From positions 1 through 64,000 of the forward strand of contig JABURR010000098.1 in assembly GCA_014762635.1 (NCBI GenBank): 64,000 nucleotides of DNA. The letters are read 5' to 3'. The stretch is from Paracoccaceae bacterium (GTDB lineage: Bacteria; Pseudomonadota; Alphaproteobacteria; Rhodobacterales; Rhodobacteraceae). Positions 17,334 through 25,901 of this stretch are shown piece by piece (within the stretch, counting starts at the first letter, position 1; each line of letters begins with the position of its first letter). The notes beneath the pieces are model-generated. The model was not told the origin of the DNA. It saw nothing but the letters and a program-made list of their open reading frames with translations, and did not search any database. A program made the translations under genes and the position numbers.

Positions 17334-19387
17334 GCGACGACGATCTGGAGCACCTGCGCCGCGCCATGCAGGCCGCCACGCCGCGGCCCGATCCGGCGCG
17401 TCGGGCTGCCACGCTGAGGGCGGCGGAAGAAAATTTCGATCGGCGCCAAGGATCGGGCGCCGGGCTGCGTCCCAGTTCCAATGCCGACCCGATCACCGGG
17501 TGGCTTTGGACAGGAGTAAAGCAGATGATCCAGACACTCAGCACCCGCGGCGGCCTCGTCGCCACCACCGCCCTCGTCGCCGTCGGCCTCGTGGTTTTCA
17601 TCCCCACAGGCCGCAACCTGATGAACCCGCCCGAGGTGCTCAGCGAGCCGCGCCTCGTGGACGAGTTGGGCAATGTGACCGGCAGCAGCGCCACGAGCGA
17701 TACGACCAGCCCGACCCTGCAGCGCGACGCACTGGCTCCGGTTACCCCTCCGGCCCCGCCCGTGGCAAAAGCGGAACGGGAGGAGGCACCGGCCGAGATG
17801 TTCGAATCCATGCCCGAGATGGGGATGGCAGAGGATGCCGACATGACCGCGGCCGGGCAGAGCTTTGCAACCTCGGTAGCCAGCGCGCCTATGCCGACCC
17901 CGGCGCCCGCCCAGGAAAGCCGCAGCCGCCGGGTGGTCGAGGGCATGATCGCCCCGCCCTCCGACAGCGTGATCCCCACCGAAAGCGACACCGAAGCTTA
18001 TGCCAACGAGGCGCCCAGCGATGTGAAGGTGGTGAGCACGGATCCCGTCTCGACCTTCTCGGTGGATGTGGACACGGCCTCCTACGCGGTGGTGCGCTCC
18101 TCGCTGACGCGCGGGTATCTACCACCCGAGGGTTCCGTGCGGGTGGAAGAGATGATCAACTACTTCCCCTATGACTATGCCGCTCCCGAGGCGGGCGAGG
18201 CCCCGTTCCGCCCAACGGTCAGCGTCATGGACACCCCTTGGAACGAGGGAACGCAGCTTGTCCGCGTGGCGCTGCAGGGCCGGATGCCGGCGATTGCCGA
18301 CCGGCCGCCGCTGAACCTGGTGTTCCTGATCGACACGTCCGGTTCCATGCAGGACGCCAACAAGCTGCCGCTTCTGAAGCAGTCGTTCCGGCTGATGCTT
18401 TCCGAGCTGCGGCCCGAGGACCAGGTGGCCATTGTCACCTATGCGGGCAGCGCGGGCCAGGTGCTGGAGGCGACGCCTGCTGCCGAACGTTCCAAGATCC
18501 TCGGCGCGCTCGACCAGTTGCAGGCGGGTGGTTCCACTGCCGGGCAGGCCGGACTGCAGCAGGCCTATGCCGTGGCCGCCGATATGTCCGATGAGGGCGA
18601 AGTGACCCGCGTGATCCTGGCTACCGACGGGGATTTCAACGTGGGCATCTCGGACCCCAACGCACTGAAAGACTTCATCGCCGACAAGCGCGAGGATGGC
18701 ACCTACCTTTCCGTGCTGGGCTTCGGGCGCGGAAATCTGGATGATGCGACGATGCAGGCGCTGGCGCAGAACGGCAACGGCCAGGCTGCCTATATCGACA
18801 CGCTGACCGAGGCGCAGAAGGTGCTGGTGGACCAGCTGTCCGGCGCGCTCTTCCCGATCGCGAATGACGTGAAGATCCAGGTCGAGTGGAACCCCGCCAC
18901 CGTGGCCGAGTACCGGCTGATCGGCTACGAGACCCGCGCCCTGCGGCGCGAGGATTTCAACAACGACCGCGTGGATGCGGGCGAGATCGGTGCGGGCCAT
19001 GCGGTGACAGCGATCTACGAGGTCACGCCTGTGGGCTCGCCCGCCGTGCTGAACACGCCGCTGCGCTATGGCGAGGCCGAGACGCCCGAGGGCAGCACCG
19101 ACGAGTTGGGCTTCCTGCGGCTGCGCTACAAGGAGCCGGGCGAGACGGTCTCGACCCTGATCGAGACGCCGATCCCGGTGAGCGCATCCGAAGCCGGGAC
19201 CGAGGCACGGTTTGCCGCGGCCATCGCGGGCTTCGGCCAGCTACTGCGCGGCGGCGATTACCTGGGTGACTGGGGCTATGACGATGCCATCGCGCTGGCC
19301 AATGGCGCGAAGGGTGCGGACCCCTATGGCTACCGCGCCGAGGCGGTCACCCTGATGCGTCTGGCCGACAGCCTTTCCGCCCGCTGA
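17330..19387 (+). CDS. Membrane-anchored VWA protein (YfbK-like, DUF3520), candidate sigma regulator
   Basis: 685 residues. Residues 1-72 are predicted cytoplasmic, 75-91 form one membrane helix, and the remainder is extracytoplasmic. A proline- and alanine-rich linker (about 100-225) leads to a YfbK-type domain (FSVDVDTASYA), then a von Willebrand A domain with the MIDAS motif D-T-S-G-S at about 335, and a C-terminal DUF3520-like part. The topology matches a one-helix anti-sigma factor: a short cytoplasmic N-terminus encoded directly after the ECF gene, with ATGA coupling. No zinc-binding H-x3-C-x2-C motif is present in that N-terminus, so if it binds the sigma factor it does so differently. 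Anti-sigma function is inference. Confidence 0.87.
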   Translation: MSDDDLEHLRRAMQAATPRPDPARRAATLRAAEENFDRRQGSGAGLRPSSNADPITGWLWTGVKQMIQTLSTRGGLVATTALVAVGLVVFIPTGRNLMNPPEVLSEPRLVDELGNVTGSSATSDTTSPTLQRDALAPVTPPAPPVAKAEREEAPAEMFESMPEMGMAEDADMTAAGQSFATSVASAPMPTPAPAQESRSRRVVEGMIAPPSDSVIPTESDTEAYANEAPSDVKVVSTDPVSTFSVDVDTASYAVVRSSLTRGYLPPEGSVRVEEMINYFPYDYAAPEAGEAPFRPTVSVMDTPWNEGTQLVRVALQGRMPAIADRPPLNLVFLIDTSGSMQDANKLPLLKQSFRLMLSELRPEDQVAIVTYAGSAGQVLEATPAAERSKILGALDQLQAGGSTAGQAGLQQAYAVAADMSDEGEVTRVILATDGDFNVGISDPNALKDFIADKREDGTYLSVLGFGRGNLDDATMQALAQNGNGQAAYIDTLTEAQKVLVDQLSGALFPIANDVKIQVEWNPATVAEYRLIGYETRALRREDFNNDRVDAGEIGAGHAVTAIYEVTPVGSPAVLNTPLRYGEAETPEGSTDELGFLRLRYKEPGETVSTLIETPIPVSASEAGTEARFAAAIAGFGQLLRGGDYLGDWGYDDAIALANGAKGADPYGYRAEAVTLMRLADSLSAR

Positions 19388-19404
19388 GCCGATTACGGAC
19401 ATGA

Positions 19405-19436
19405 AAAAAGGGCGCGCCACGCGGCGCGCCCTTTCC
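19405..19436. terminator. Bidirectional terminator between VWA and hsp20 genes
   Basis: AGGGCGCGCC and GGCGCGCCCT form a 10-bp stem with loop ACGC, with A-rich sequence before and TTCCTTT after it, between convergent genes. On either strand a T-rich run follows the stem. Confidence 0.78.
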
Positions 19437-19457
19437 TTTGGGAAATTCACCCGCAAA

Positions 19458-19928
19458 TCAGTTCACGGCCTTCGCCTCTGCCGCCTTGCGATCCTCGTCC
19501 GAGCCGCGGGCGATTTCGATCCGGCGGGGTTTCAGCGCTTCGGGTACCTCACGCACCAGGTCGATATGGAGCATGCCGTTCTCATGCACGGCACCGGTCA
19601 CGCGCACATGATCAGCCAAGGTAAAGCGGCGCTCGAAGGCGCGGGTGGCGATGCCGCGATGCAGGTAGGTGCGCTCGCTGTCGTCCTCGGCCTTGCGGGC
19701 CGATACGATCAGGGCGTTTTCACGCAGTTCCACCGAAAGCTCGTCCTCGGTAAAGCCCGCCACGGCGACCGAGATCCGCCACCCGTCATCGGCGGTCTTT
19801 TCGATATTGTAGGGCGGGTAGGTCTGCTGTGTACCGACATTATCGGTCAGCAAGCGGTCCATCAGGTCGGCCATCTGGTCGAAGCCGACGGTGGCACGGT
19901 AAAGTGGCGCGAGATCAAAGCTACGCAT
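19458..19928 (-). CDS. Small heat-shock protein (Hsp20/IbpA family)
   Basis: ATP-independent holdase chaperone, 156 residues. It starts MRSFDLAPLYRATVGFD as IbpA/IbpB proteins do, has the alpha-crystallin core from about 35 to 125 (PPYNIEKTADDGWRISVAVA), the G-x-L segment (NGMLHIDL) and the C-terminal hydrophobic anchor around R-R-I-E-I. AAGGAGG lies 9 bases before the ATG. A CTTGAA element 120 bases upstream suggests RpoH control. It is alone in its transcript and converges on the VWA gene through a shared terminator. Confidence 0.93.
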   Translation of the reverse strand: MRSFDLAPLYRATVGFDQMADLMDRLLTDNVGTQQTYPPYNIEKTADDGWRISVAVAGFTEDELSVELRENALIVSARKAEDDSERTYLHRGIATRAFERRFTLADHVRVTGAVHENGMLHIDLVREVPEALKPRRIEIARGSDEDRKAAEAKAVN

Positions 19929-20020
19929 CTGTCATCCTCCTTTGAGCGACAACTCTGTTGAGCCCTCCCATGGCGGAACGGGCAAAGATCGCGGACCCGG
20001 CATCGGCGCCCGCTATCCTG

Positions 20021-20049
20021 AGGTAGGTAGCGATTTTCCGGCTTTCAAG
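20021..20049 (-). promoter_or_regulatory. Possible heat-shock (RpoH) promoter of hsp20
   Basis: On the minus strand CTTGAA (20049-20044) and CTACCTACCT (20030-20021) are 13 bases apart, resembling sigma-32 sites. A start near 20015 would leave a leader of about 85 bases before the ATG, long enough for an RNA thermometer as known for alphaproteobacterial small heat-shock genes. I could not fold it, and see only one short hairpin (CAAC-AGA-GTTG). Confidence 0.3.
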
Positions 20050-20053
20050 ACAC

Positions 20054-20866
20054 TCAGGGACGGATGAATTTTCCCGCCGTGCCGCTGCGCTGGCCGCTGA
20101 TGATCACCCGGCGTGAATTCACCTGCGGCGGGAACACGTTGCGACCCGACCGCAGGTCGGAGAGCACGTCCGCTAGGGGCTGGCGCACGTCCATCGCATA
20201 GGAGACCTTCTGGTCACCCATTTCTCCGATGGCCGAAACCACCGACACAATTCTGGGCGCACCGTTCTGCATCAAGAAGATGGGTGAACCGGACGAACCC
20301 GGAACAGCCTCGCAGCTCAGTACGAACAGCCCGTCGAAGGATTCGAGCACACTGCAGCTTTCCTGACGAGAGGGTGCGCCCAGGCGCCCCCGTCCGTAGG
20401 AAACGACGCTCACTTCGCTGCCCTGCCCCACGGTTGGGCCTGTGGTGAAGTAATCAGCATGGGTGAAAGAGATCGGCCCGTCGAGTCGCAAAACCGCCAC
20501 GTCGTAGCGTACGCGTTCGGCGGTCGCCTCGACGCCGAAGTCGTACTTCTCATGGGTGACCATGCGCTGGCCGCGGCGCTCGGCCACAGCCGCTCCGCTC
20601 CGCCAGCCCGCCCGAAACTGGATAAGAGTCGGGTCAAGCCGTTCGCCGGTGTCGGTATCGAACATGCAATGGGCCGCGGTCAGAACGATATCCGGCGCGA
20701 TCAGCGCACCGGTGCAGACACTCGTTCCCGCAAGTTCCAGAAGGCCCACACCTTCCCAGCCCCGGTTCTTGCCCCAGGAGTCCAGCGTCTCAAGTGGGGT
20801 GTCCTTCTCTTCCGCCTGTAGCGGCGTGGCCAGGCCAAGGATCAGCACCAGAAGCAATCGGATCAT
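20054..20866 (-). CDS. Trypsin-like serine protease, secreted (downstream paralogue)
   Basis: 270 residues. The signal peptide (MIRLLLVLILGLATPLQA) is followed by an S1 chymotrypsin fold with TAAHC (His66), Y-D-V-A-V-L (Asp122) and P-G-S-S-G-S-P (Ser192). The third motif differs from the usual G-D-S-G-G: the Asp is Ser and the second Gly is Ser. The start was chosen at 20866 because AAGGGA lies 7 bases before it; an in-frame ATG at 20884 overlaps the stop of the upstream gene as ATGA. Its neighbour is a clear paralogue, so the pair arose by tandem duplication. Substrate unknown; the bacterial S1 family includes proteolytically weak members. Confidence 0.87.
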   Translation of the reverse strand: MIRLLLVLILGLATPLQAEEKDTPLETLDSWGKNRGWEGVGLLELAGTSVCTGALIAPDIVLTAAHCMFDTDTGERLDPTLIQFRAGWRSGAAVAERRGQRMVTHEKYDFGVEATAERVRYDVAVLRLDGPISFTHADYFTTGPTVGQGSEVSVVSYGRGRLGAPSRQESCSVLESFDGLFVLSCEAVPGSSGSPIFLMQNGAPRIVSVVSAIGEMGDQKVSYAMDVRQPLADVLSDLRSGRNVFPPQVNSRRVIISGQRSGTAGKFIRP

Positions 20867-20880
20867 CGGATTATCCCTTT

Positions 20881-21705
20881 TCATGGGCGCAGGAACCTGG
20901 CGCCGCCGGTCGTGGACAGTTCTTCGGGCCGGTTGACCCGCACTGCTGGCCGCCCCTCGGGGATCGGCTCTGCCTCGCGTGCCTGCTCAAGCAGCGCCAT
21001 CACCTCCCCAAGGGGATTGTCGAGGCTGGCCGCCAGCGCCACGGTGCGGCCTCTCACCTCGGCCATGGCGGAGATCACCGAAACGATCCGCGCCTCACCG
21101 TTCTCCATGATGAAGACCGGCGCGCCCGAGGACCCGTGTTCCACCTCGCAATTCAGGACCAGCGTCCCCGCCTGCCGCGCCAGCACCTTGCACACCTCTT
21201 GCAAACTGGGACGCTCCGCGCGCCCGCGACCATAGGACACGACGCCGACCTCATCGCCCTTGCGCGGGCGGCGGTGGGTCTCGAACGGAGCGATCGAGGG
21301 ATTTCGGATCGGTGCCTCAAGCTCCAGTATCGCCACATCCACCTGAACGCGCCCCAACCCCATGGGCCCCAGGTTTTCGAATTTCGGATGCGCGATGGCC
21401 CGGCGCACCCCGCGTTCGGCATTGGCATAGCCGTTCCGCCAGCCCGCCTTGAAGACGATGTCCCGCGCGTTGACCGCGTCATCAGTTCCCGGGGAATACA
21501 GGCAATGGGCCGCGGTCAGCACGATATCCGGCGCGATCAGCGCCCCGGTGCAGAAACTGCGGCTGCCGATATCGAGCCGCCCGACAGCCTCCCACCCCTT
21601 GGTGTCATTCGCGGTGATAAGCGCGCGCAATTCGCCCTCGGCCCGGGCCAGCCCGGCCAGGGTCAGAACGCTCAGAATGATCGCGGCAAAACCTGCCTTG
21701 CCCAT
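20881..21705 (-). CDS. Trypsin-like serine protease, secreted (upstream paralogue)
   Basis: 274 residues with signal peptide (cleavage near A-R-A at 20-22) and S1 fold: TAAHC (His67), V-D-V-A-I-L (Asp123), H-G-S-S-G-A-P (Ser193). It shares long blocks with the next gene (CTGALIAPDIVLTAAHC, VVSYGRGR, PRIVSV/ARIVSV), showing duplication. The residue before the catalytic Ser is Ser rather than Asp, and one glycine of the oxyanion loop is Ala. Its stop overlaps an alternative start of the downstream gene. Probably periplasmic; role unknown. Confidence 0.87.
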   Translation of the reverse strand: MGKAGFAAIILSVLTLAGLARAEGELRALITANDTKGWEAVGRLDIGSRSFCTGALIAPDIVLTAAHCLYSPGTDDAVNARDIVFKAGWRNGYANAERGVRRAIAHPKFENLGPMGLGRVQVDVAILELEAPIRNPSIAPFETHRRPRKGDEVGVVSYGRGRAERPSLQEVCKVLARQAGTLVLNCEVEHGSSGAPVFIMENGEARIVSVISAMAEVRGRTVALAASLDNPLGEVMALLEQAREAEPIPEGRPAVRVNRPEELSTTGGARFLRP

Positions 21706-21768
21706 GAAACTGCCTTGTTCCTGCCCTTTGAGCCTAGCAACGGCTTTGGGCAGGATTAAGACAAATCT

Positions 21769-23049
21769 TCAGGAAAGCGCCCTCGGTTTCGGCCCGCCCG
21801 TGGCCCAGTCCAGCAGTTCCACCGTGTGGACGATCGGAACATCGGTGCCCGAGCCGATCTGCATCATGCAGCCGATATTGCCTGCGGCAATGATCTCGGG
21901 TGCCTTGGCTTCAAGCGTCTTGACCTTGCGCGCCTTCAGCTTCTGCGAGATCTCGGGCTGCATCAGGTTGTAAGTCCCTGCCGAGCCGCAGCACAGGTGG
22001 CTGTCGGCCGGCTCCACCACCTCGAACCCGGCCTTCTTCAGCAGGTCCTTGGGGTGGGTCTTGATCTTCTGCCCGTGCTGCAGCGAACAGGCCGCTTGAT
22101 AGGCCACGCGCTTGTTCATCTTGGCTTCCGGCAGGTCGAGCTTCACCAGAAGCTCGCTCACATCCATCGCCAGGTCCGAAACCTTCGCCGCCTCAGCGGC
22201 CATCGGATCGTTGCGGAACATGTGGCCATAGTCCTTCACGGTGGTGCCGCAGCCCGAGGTGTTGATGACGATGGCATCCAGCCCCTCGCCCTCCACCTCC
22301 GCCATCCAGGCGCGGATGTTGTTCGCCGCCGCCGAATGGCTCTCGTCTTCCTTGCCCATGTGATGCACCAGCGCCCCGCAGCAGCCAATGCCGCGGGCGA
22401 TCACCACCTCACAGCCATGCCGGCGCAGCAGCCGGATCGTGGCGTCGTTGATATCGGTGTTGAGTGCCTTTTGCGCGCAGCCGGTCATCAGCGCCACGCG
22501 CATCTTGCGCTCCCCCTGCGCGGGGAAGACCTGCGGATCGTCGTTGCGGCTGACCGGCGGGATCGTCTTCGGCGCCATTTCCAGCATCGCGCGCAGCCGC
22601 GCATCGGGCATCAGCCGCTTGAACGGGCGCCCGATCTTCGCGCCCAGCAGCGCCAGCCGGAACCGCCCCGGATAGGGCAGGATCCGCGCCAGCAGCCAGC
22701 GCAGCGCCCGATCGCTGAACGGCCGCTTGTAGGTCTTCTCGATATGGGCCCGGGCATGGTCCACCAGGTGCATGTAATGCACGCCCGAGGGGCAGGTGGT
22801 CATGCAGGCCAGGCACGAGAGGCAACGATCCACATGCTTCACGGTCTTCTCGTCCGCGGGCCGGTCATTCTCGAGCATGTCCTTGATCAGGTAGATCCGC
22901 CCACGCGGACTGTCGAGTTCATCGCCCAGAACCTGGTAGGTCGGACAGGTCGCCGTGCAGAACCCGCAATGCACGCAGGACCGCAGGATCTCGTTCGCCC
23001 GCTGGATGCCCGGGTCTTTCAGCTGCTCTTCGGTGAAATTCGTCTGCAT
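21769..23049 (-). CDS. glcF: Glycolate oxidase iron-sulfur subunit
   Basis: 426 residues. Two 4Fe-4S ligand sets are visible: Cys25, 28, 31, 35 (CVHCGFCTATCP) and Cys76, 79, 82, 86 (CLSCLACMTTCP). The C-terminal half has the two CCG-type cysteine-rich domains (GIGCCGALVHHMG; DSHLCCGSAGTYN). It passes electrons from the GlcD flavin to the quinone pool at the cytoplasmic membrane. It is third in the glcD-glcE-glcF order, 8 bases after glcE. No malate synthase (glcB) or regulator gene is present in the window. Confidence 0.95.
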   Translation of the reverse strand: MQTNFTEEQLKDPGIQRANEILRSCVHCGFCTATCPTYQVLGDELDSPRGRIYLIKDMLENDRPADEKTVKHVDRCLSCLACMTTCPSGVHYMHLVDHARAHIEKTYKRPFSDRALRWLLARILPYPGRFRLALLGAKIGRPFKRLMPDARLRAMLEMAPKTIPPVSRNDDPQVFPAQGERKMRVALMTGCAQKALNTDINDATIRLLRRHGCEVVIARGIGCCGALVHHMGKEDESHSAAANNIRAWMAEVEGEGLDAIVINTSGCGTTVKDYGHMFRNDPMAAEAAKVSDLAMDVSELLVKLDLPEAKMNKRVAYQAACSLQHGQKIKTHPKDLLKKAGFEVVEPADSHLCCGSAGTYNLMQPEISQKLKARKVKTLEAKAPEIIAAGNIGCMMQIGSGTDVPIVHTVELLDWATGGPKPRALS

Positions 23050-23057
23050 GTCGCTCC

Positions 23058-24188
23058 TCAGGCCATCAGGCCGGGGTTGAGAATACCGCGCGGATCGAAT
23101 TTCTCGCGCAGGCCACGGGTCACGGCCGCAATCGGCGCCGGTTCGGGGTGGAAGACGGGCAGCTTCGCCCGGGTCTCCTCGCTGGCACGTATCAGGGTCG
23201 CATGGCCGGCAATATTGCCCATTTGGTCACGCAGGTCGGTGCCCTCGGGCGCCAGCGCCCAGACCAGACCGCCGCCCCAGTCGTAGAGCAGCCCCTCGGC
23301 CCCAAGCTGCGCCCCAAGCCGTGGCCCGTCCGAGGGCTTGACCGAGAAGCGCCAGACATCGCCCGACACCCCGTGAAACGCCTCCACGTCCCGCACCCAG
23401 GCCCAGCCCGCCGCGGTGCGCTCGGGATCGGTCTCGACCTTGATCTCGCCGAACCCCGCCAGAAGATCCTGCAACCGCCCGGCCCGGTAAGCGACCGAGC
23501 TTTCGAACCCCTCGATCCGGATCATCGTCACCGGATCACCGTCGATACCCTTGGTGGTATGCGCCGCACCGCTCACCTCGAAGGGTGAGGCCAGCGCCTT
23601 CGAAAGCGCCTGCACCGCATCCACGTCCGACAGCCCCTCGATCAGCAGAACCGCCGTCGATTCCGTGCGCGGCAGCACCTTGAAACTTACCTCGGTCATT
23701 ACGCCGAGCGTCCCGTAGCTGCCCGCCATCAGCTTCACCAGGTCATAGCCGGTGACATTCTTCATCACCCGCCCACCGTTCTTCAGCACCGTCCCGGCCC
23801 CATCCACGAAGCGCACACCGATGAGCGAGTCCCGGCAGGCCCCCGCCTGGATCCGGCGCGGCCCCGACACATTCGCGGCCACCACGCCACCAATGGTCGG
23901 CTCGCCCTCGGTCCCCAGCAAGCCCCGGTGGTCCATCGGCTCGAAAGGCAGCCGCTGCCCCTCCTGCGCCAGGGCCGCCTCGACCTCGGCCAGCGGCGTA
24001 CCCGCCTTGGCCACGATGGTCAGCGCCCCGGGCTCGTAAAGGTCGATCCCCGAAAGGGCCGAGGTTGACAGAACCTCCCCCGTAACGGGTTTCCCAATGG
24101 GGCGCGTGCCGCCCCCGCGAATGGCCAACGGACCAGAGGCGCCAGCGACGGCCTCGGACAGGTCCTTCTCATCCCTCGGTGTCAGCAC
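23058..24188 (-). CDS. glcE: Glycolate oxidase FAD-binding subunit
   Basis: About 376 residues. An FAD_binding_4-type N-terminus (L-A-I-R-G-G-G-T, T-I-V-A-K-A-G-T-P-L) is followed by a divergent C-terminal domain, as expected for GlcE, the shorter FAD subunit beside GlcD. The reading frame is open far upstream, but the protein most likely begins at GTG 24188 (then LTPRDEKDL), because AGAGG lies 8 bases before it; GTG 24194 is the alternative. That ribosome-binding site is the tail of a dispersed hairpin repeat filling the glcD-glcE gap. Confidence 0.92.
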   Translation of the reverse strand: MLTPRDEKDLSEAVAGASGPLAIRGGGTRPIGKPVTGEVLSTSALSGIDLYEPGALTIVAKAGTPLAEVEAALAQEGQRLPFEPMDHRGLLGTEGEPTIGGVVAANVSGPRRIQAGACRDSLIGVRFVDGAGTVLKNGGRVMKNVTGYDLVKLMAGSYGTLGVMTEVSFKVLPRTESTAVLLIEGLSDVDAVQALSKALASPFEVSGAAHTTKGIDGDPVTMIRIEGFESSVAYRAGRLQDLLAGFGEIKVETDPERTAAGWAWVRDVEAFHGVSGDVWRFSVKPSDGPRLGAQLGAEGLLYDWGGGLVWALAPEGTDLRDQMGNIAGHATLIRASEETRAKLPVFHPEPAPIAAVTRGLREKFDPRGILNPGLMA

Positions 24189-24194
24189 CGGCAC

Positions 24195-24265
24195 AGCCTC
24201 TTCTTCTGTTTGAAAATATCCTCGGGGGTGAAGCCGCCGCAGGCGGCGAGGGGGCGGACGCCCCC
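24195..24265 (-). repeat. Dispersed hairpin repeat whose tail provides the RBS (copy 2)
   Basis: Read on the minus strand: GGGGGC-GTCC-GCCCCC, then a second hairpin GCCGCC-TGC-GGCGGC, then ACCCCCG, AGGATATTTTCAAACAG and AAGAAGAGG, which serves as the glcE ribosome-binding site. Order and core match copy 1 at 12521-12580. Confidence 0.7.
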
Positions 24266-24279
24266 TGCAGCCCAATGTC

Positions 24280-25716
24280 TCACGCCGCGCTCCGGCGGCT
24301 CTCGGTCGCGGCAAGCGGAAAGACCTTCGCCGGGTTCAGAAGCCATTTCGGGTCGAACACATCCTTGACCTTGAGCTGCACCTCCAGGTCCTCGGGGGTG
24401 AACTGGCTCACCATGAGGTCACGTTTCTCGACACCCACACCATGCTCCCCGGTCAGGCATCCTCCAACCTCGACGCAAAGCCGCAGGATGTCGGCCCCGA
24501 ACTGCTCGCACAATTCCAGGTCCCCGGGCTTGTTGGCATCGAACATGATCAGCGGGTGCATGTTGCCGTCGCCCGCGTGGAACACGTTGCCCACGCGCAG
24601 CCCGTATTTCCCGGACAGGGTCTCGATCCCCTGCAACACCTGCGGCAAAGCCGAGACCGGGATCGTGCCGTCAAGGCACATGTAATCGGCCACCTGCCCC
24701 ACTGCGCCAAAGGCCGATTTCCGGCCCAGCCAGATACGGCCGGCTTCCTCGGCATTGGTGGCCTCGCGCAGTTCCACCGGGTCGTGCTTCATGGCGATCT
24801 GCTTGATCAGGCCAAGCTGCTCGTCGATCTCGGCCTCGGATCCCTCGACCTCCACGATCAGCAGCGCCTCGCAATCGGGATAGCCCGCGCCCGAGAAATT
24901 CTCGGCGATCTCCAGGATCGGGCGGTCCATGAACTCGATCGCCACCGGCAGCACCCCCGCCTTGATGATATCCGAGACGCAGGCCCCGGCCACCTCGTTC
25001 GAGGAAAAGCCCATCAGCACGGGCCGCGCACCCTCGGGCTTGTGCAGGATACGCAGGGTGGCTTCCGTCACCACGCCAAGCTGCCCTTCCGAGCCACAGA
25101 TGACGCCCAGCAGATCCAGCCCGCCCGCGTCCAGATGCGCGCCGCCGATCTCGACCACGGTGCCATCCATCATCACCATGGTGACACCCATCAGGTTGTT
25201 GGTGGTCACCCCGTATTTCAGGCAATGCGCCCCGCCCGAGTTCATGCCGATGTTCCCGGCAATGGCGCAGGCCAGTTGCGACGAGGGGTCGGGCGCATAG
25301 AAGAACCCATCCTCTTCCACCGCGCCGGTGACGCTCAGGTTCGTGCGTCCGGTCTGGACCCGGATGATGCGGTTCTCATAGTCGGCTTCGAGAACATCGT
25401 TCAATCGCGCCACGCCCAGGATCACGCTGTCGGCGGTGGGCAGCGCCCCGCCGGCCAGCGAGGTGCCCGAGCCACGCGGCACCACCGGCACGCCTTCCTC
25501 GTGGCAGATCTTCAGCACGGCCGAGACCTCTTCGGTCGAGGCTGGCAGCACCGCGGCCAGCGGTGGACAGCGATAGGCGGTCAGCGCGTCACACTCATAG
25601 GCGCGGGTCTCGTGCTCCTCGTGGATCACCGCATCCTCAGGCAATACCGAGAGGAGGCGTTCGACGATGCGGCCCTTCTTGGCGATGACCGCGGCATTCG
25701 GTTCTGGCATGTCCAT
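24280..25716 (-). CDS. glcD: Glycolate oxidase catalytic FAD subunit
   Basis: 478 residues of the VAO/FAD-linked oxidase type that oxidises glycolate to glyoxylate. The FAD-binding block PVVPRGSGTSLAGG is near residues 80-93, with NIGMNSGGAHCLKYG about 60 residues later; the C-terminal NVFHAGDGNMHP and GEHGVG motifs supply substrate and flavin contacts. The start at 25716 follows AAAGGGGG; the frame is open further upstream but without support. First gene of glcDEF; a palindrome ATTGGT-N11-ACCAAT overlaps its promoter, suggesting control by a GntR/GlcC-type repressor not encoded here. Confidence 0.95.
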   Translation of the reverse strand: MDMPEPNAAVIAKKGRIVERLLSVLPEDAVIHEEHETRAYECDALTAYRCPPLAAVLPASTEEVSAVLKICHEEGVPVVPRGSGTSLAGGALPTADSVILGVARLNDVLEADYENRIIRVQTGRTNLSVTGAVEEDGFFYAPDPSSQLACAIAGNIGMNSGGAHCLKYGVTTNNLMGVTMVMMDGTVVEIGGAHLDAGGLDLLGVICGSEGQLGVVTEATLRILHKPEGARPVLMGFSSNEVAGACVSDIIKAGVLPVAIEFMDRPILEIAENFSGAGYPDCEALLIVEVEGSEAEIDEQLGLIKQIAMKHDPVELREATNAEEAGRIWLGRKSAFGAVGQVADYMCLDGTIPVSALPQVLQGIETLSGKYGLRVGNVFHAGDGNMHPLIMFDANKPGDLELCEQFGADILRLCVEVGGCLTGEHGVGVEKRDLMVSQFTPEDLEVQLKVKDVFDPKWLLNPAKVFPLAATESRRSAA

Positions 25717-25732
25717 GAGCGCCCCCTTTGCG

Positions 25733-25770
25733 ATTGGTAAGAAAATATAACCAATTTTGAAATTTGGCAA
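25733..25770 (-). promoter_or_regulatory. glcD promoter with overlapping palindromic operator
   Basis: Minus strand: TTGCCA (25770-25765), 17 bases, TATTTT (25747-25742). The palindrome ATTGGT (25733-25738) / ACCAAT (25750-25755) straddles the -10 box, the position expected of a repressor site. The segment is strikingly AT-rich compared with its surroundings. FadR/GntR-family sites often contain T-x-G-T...A-C-x-A half-sites, so such a regulator is a fair guess. Confidence 0.5.
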
Positions 25771-25901
25771 CCAGAACCTGCTCAGCCCCTGGCCGCCCCG
25801 AAAGCCTACCGCCGTCACCCCGCGCGCCGGGCCAAACCGCGCGCACCTCGCGGGTGCGCGCTTGATCGCGTGGCGCGGCACGCGCCGCAATTGGAAAACC
25901 G

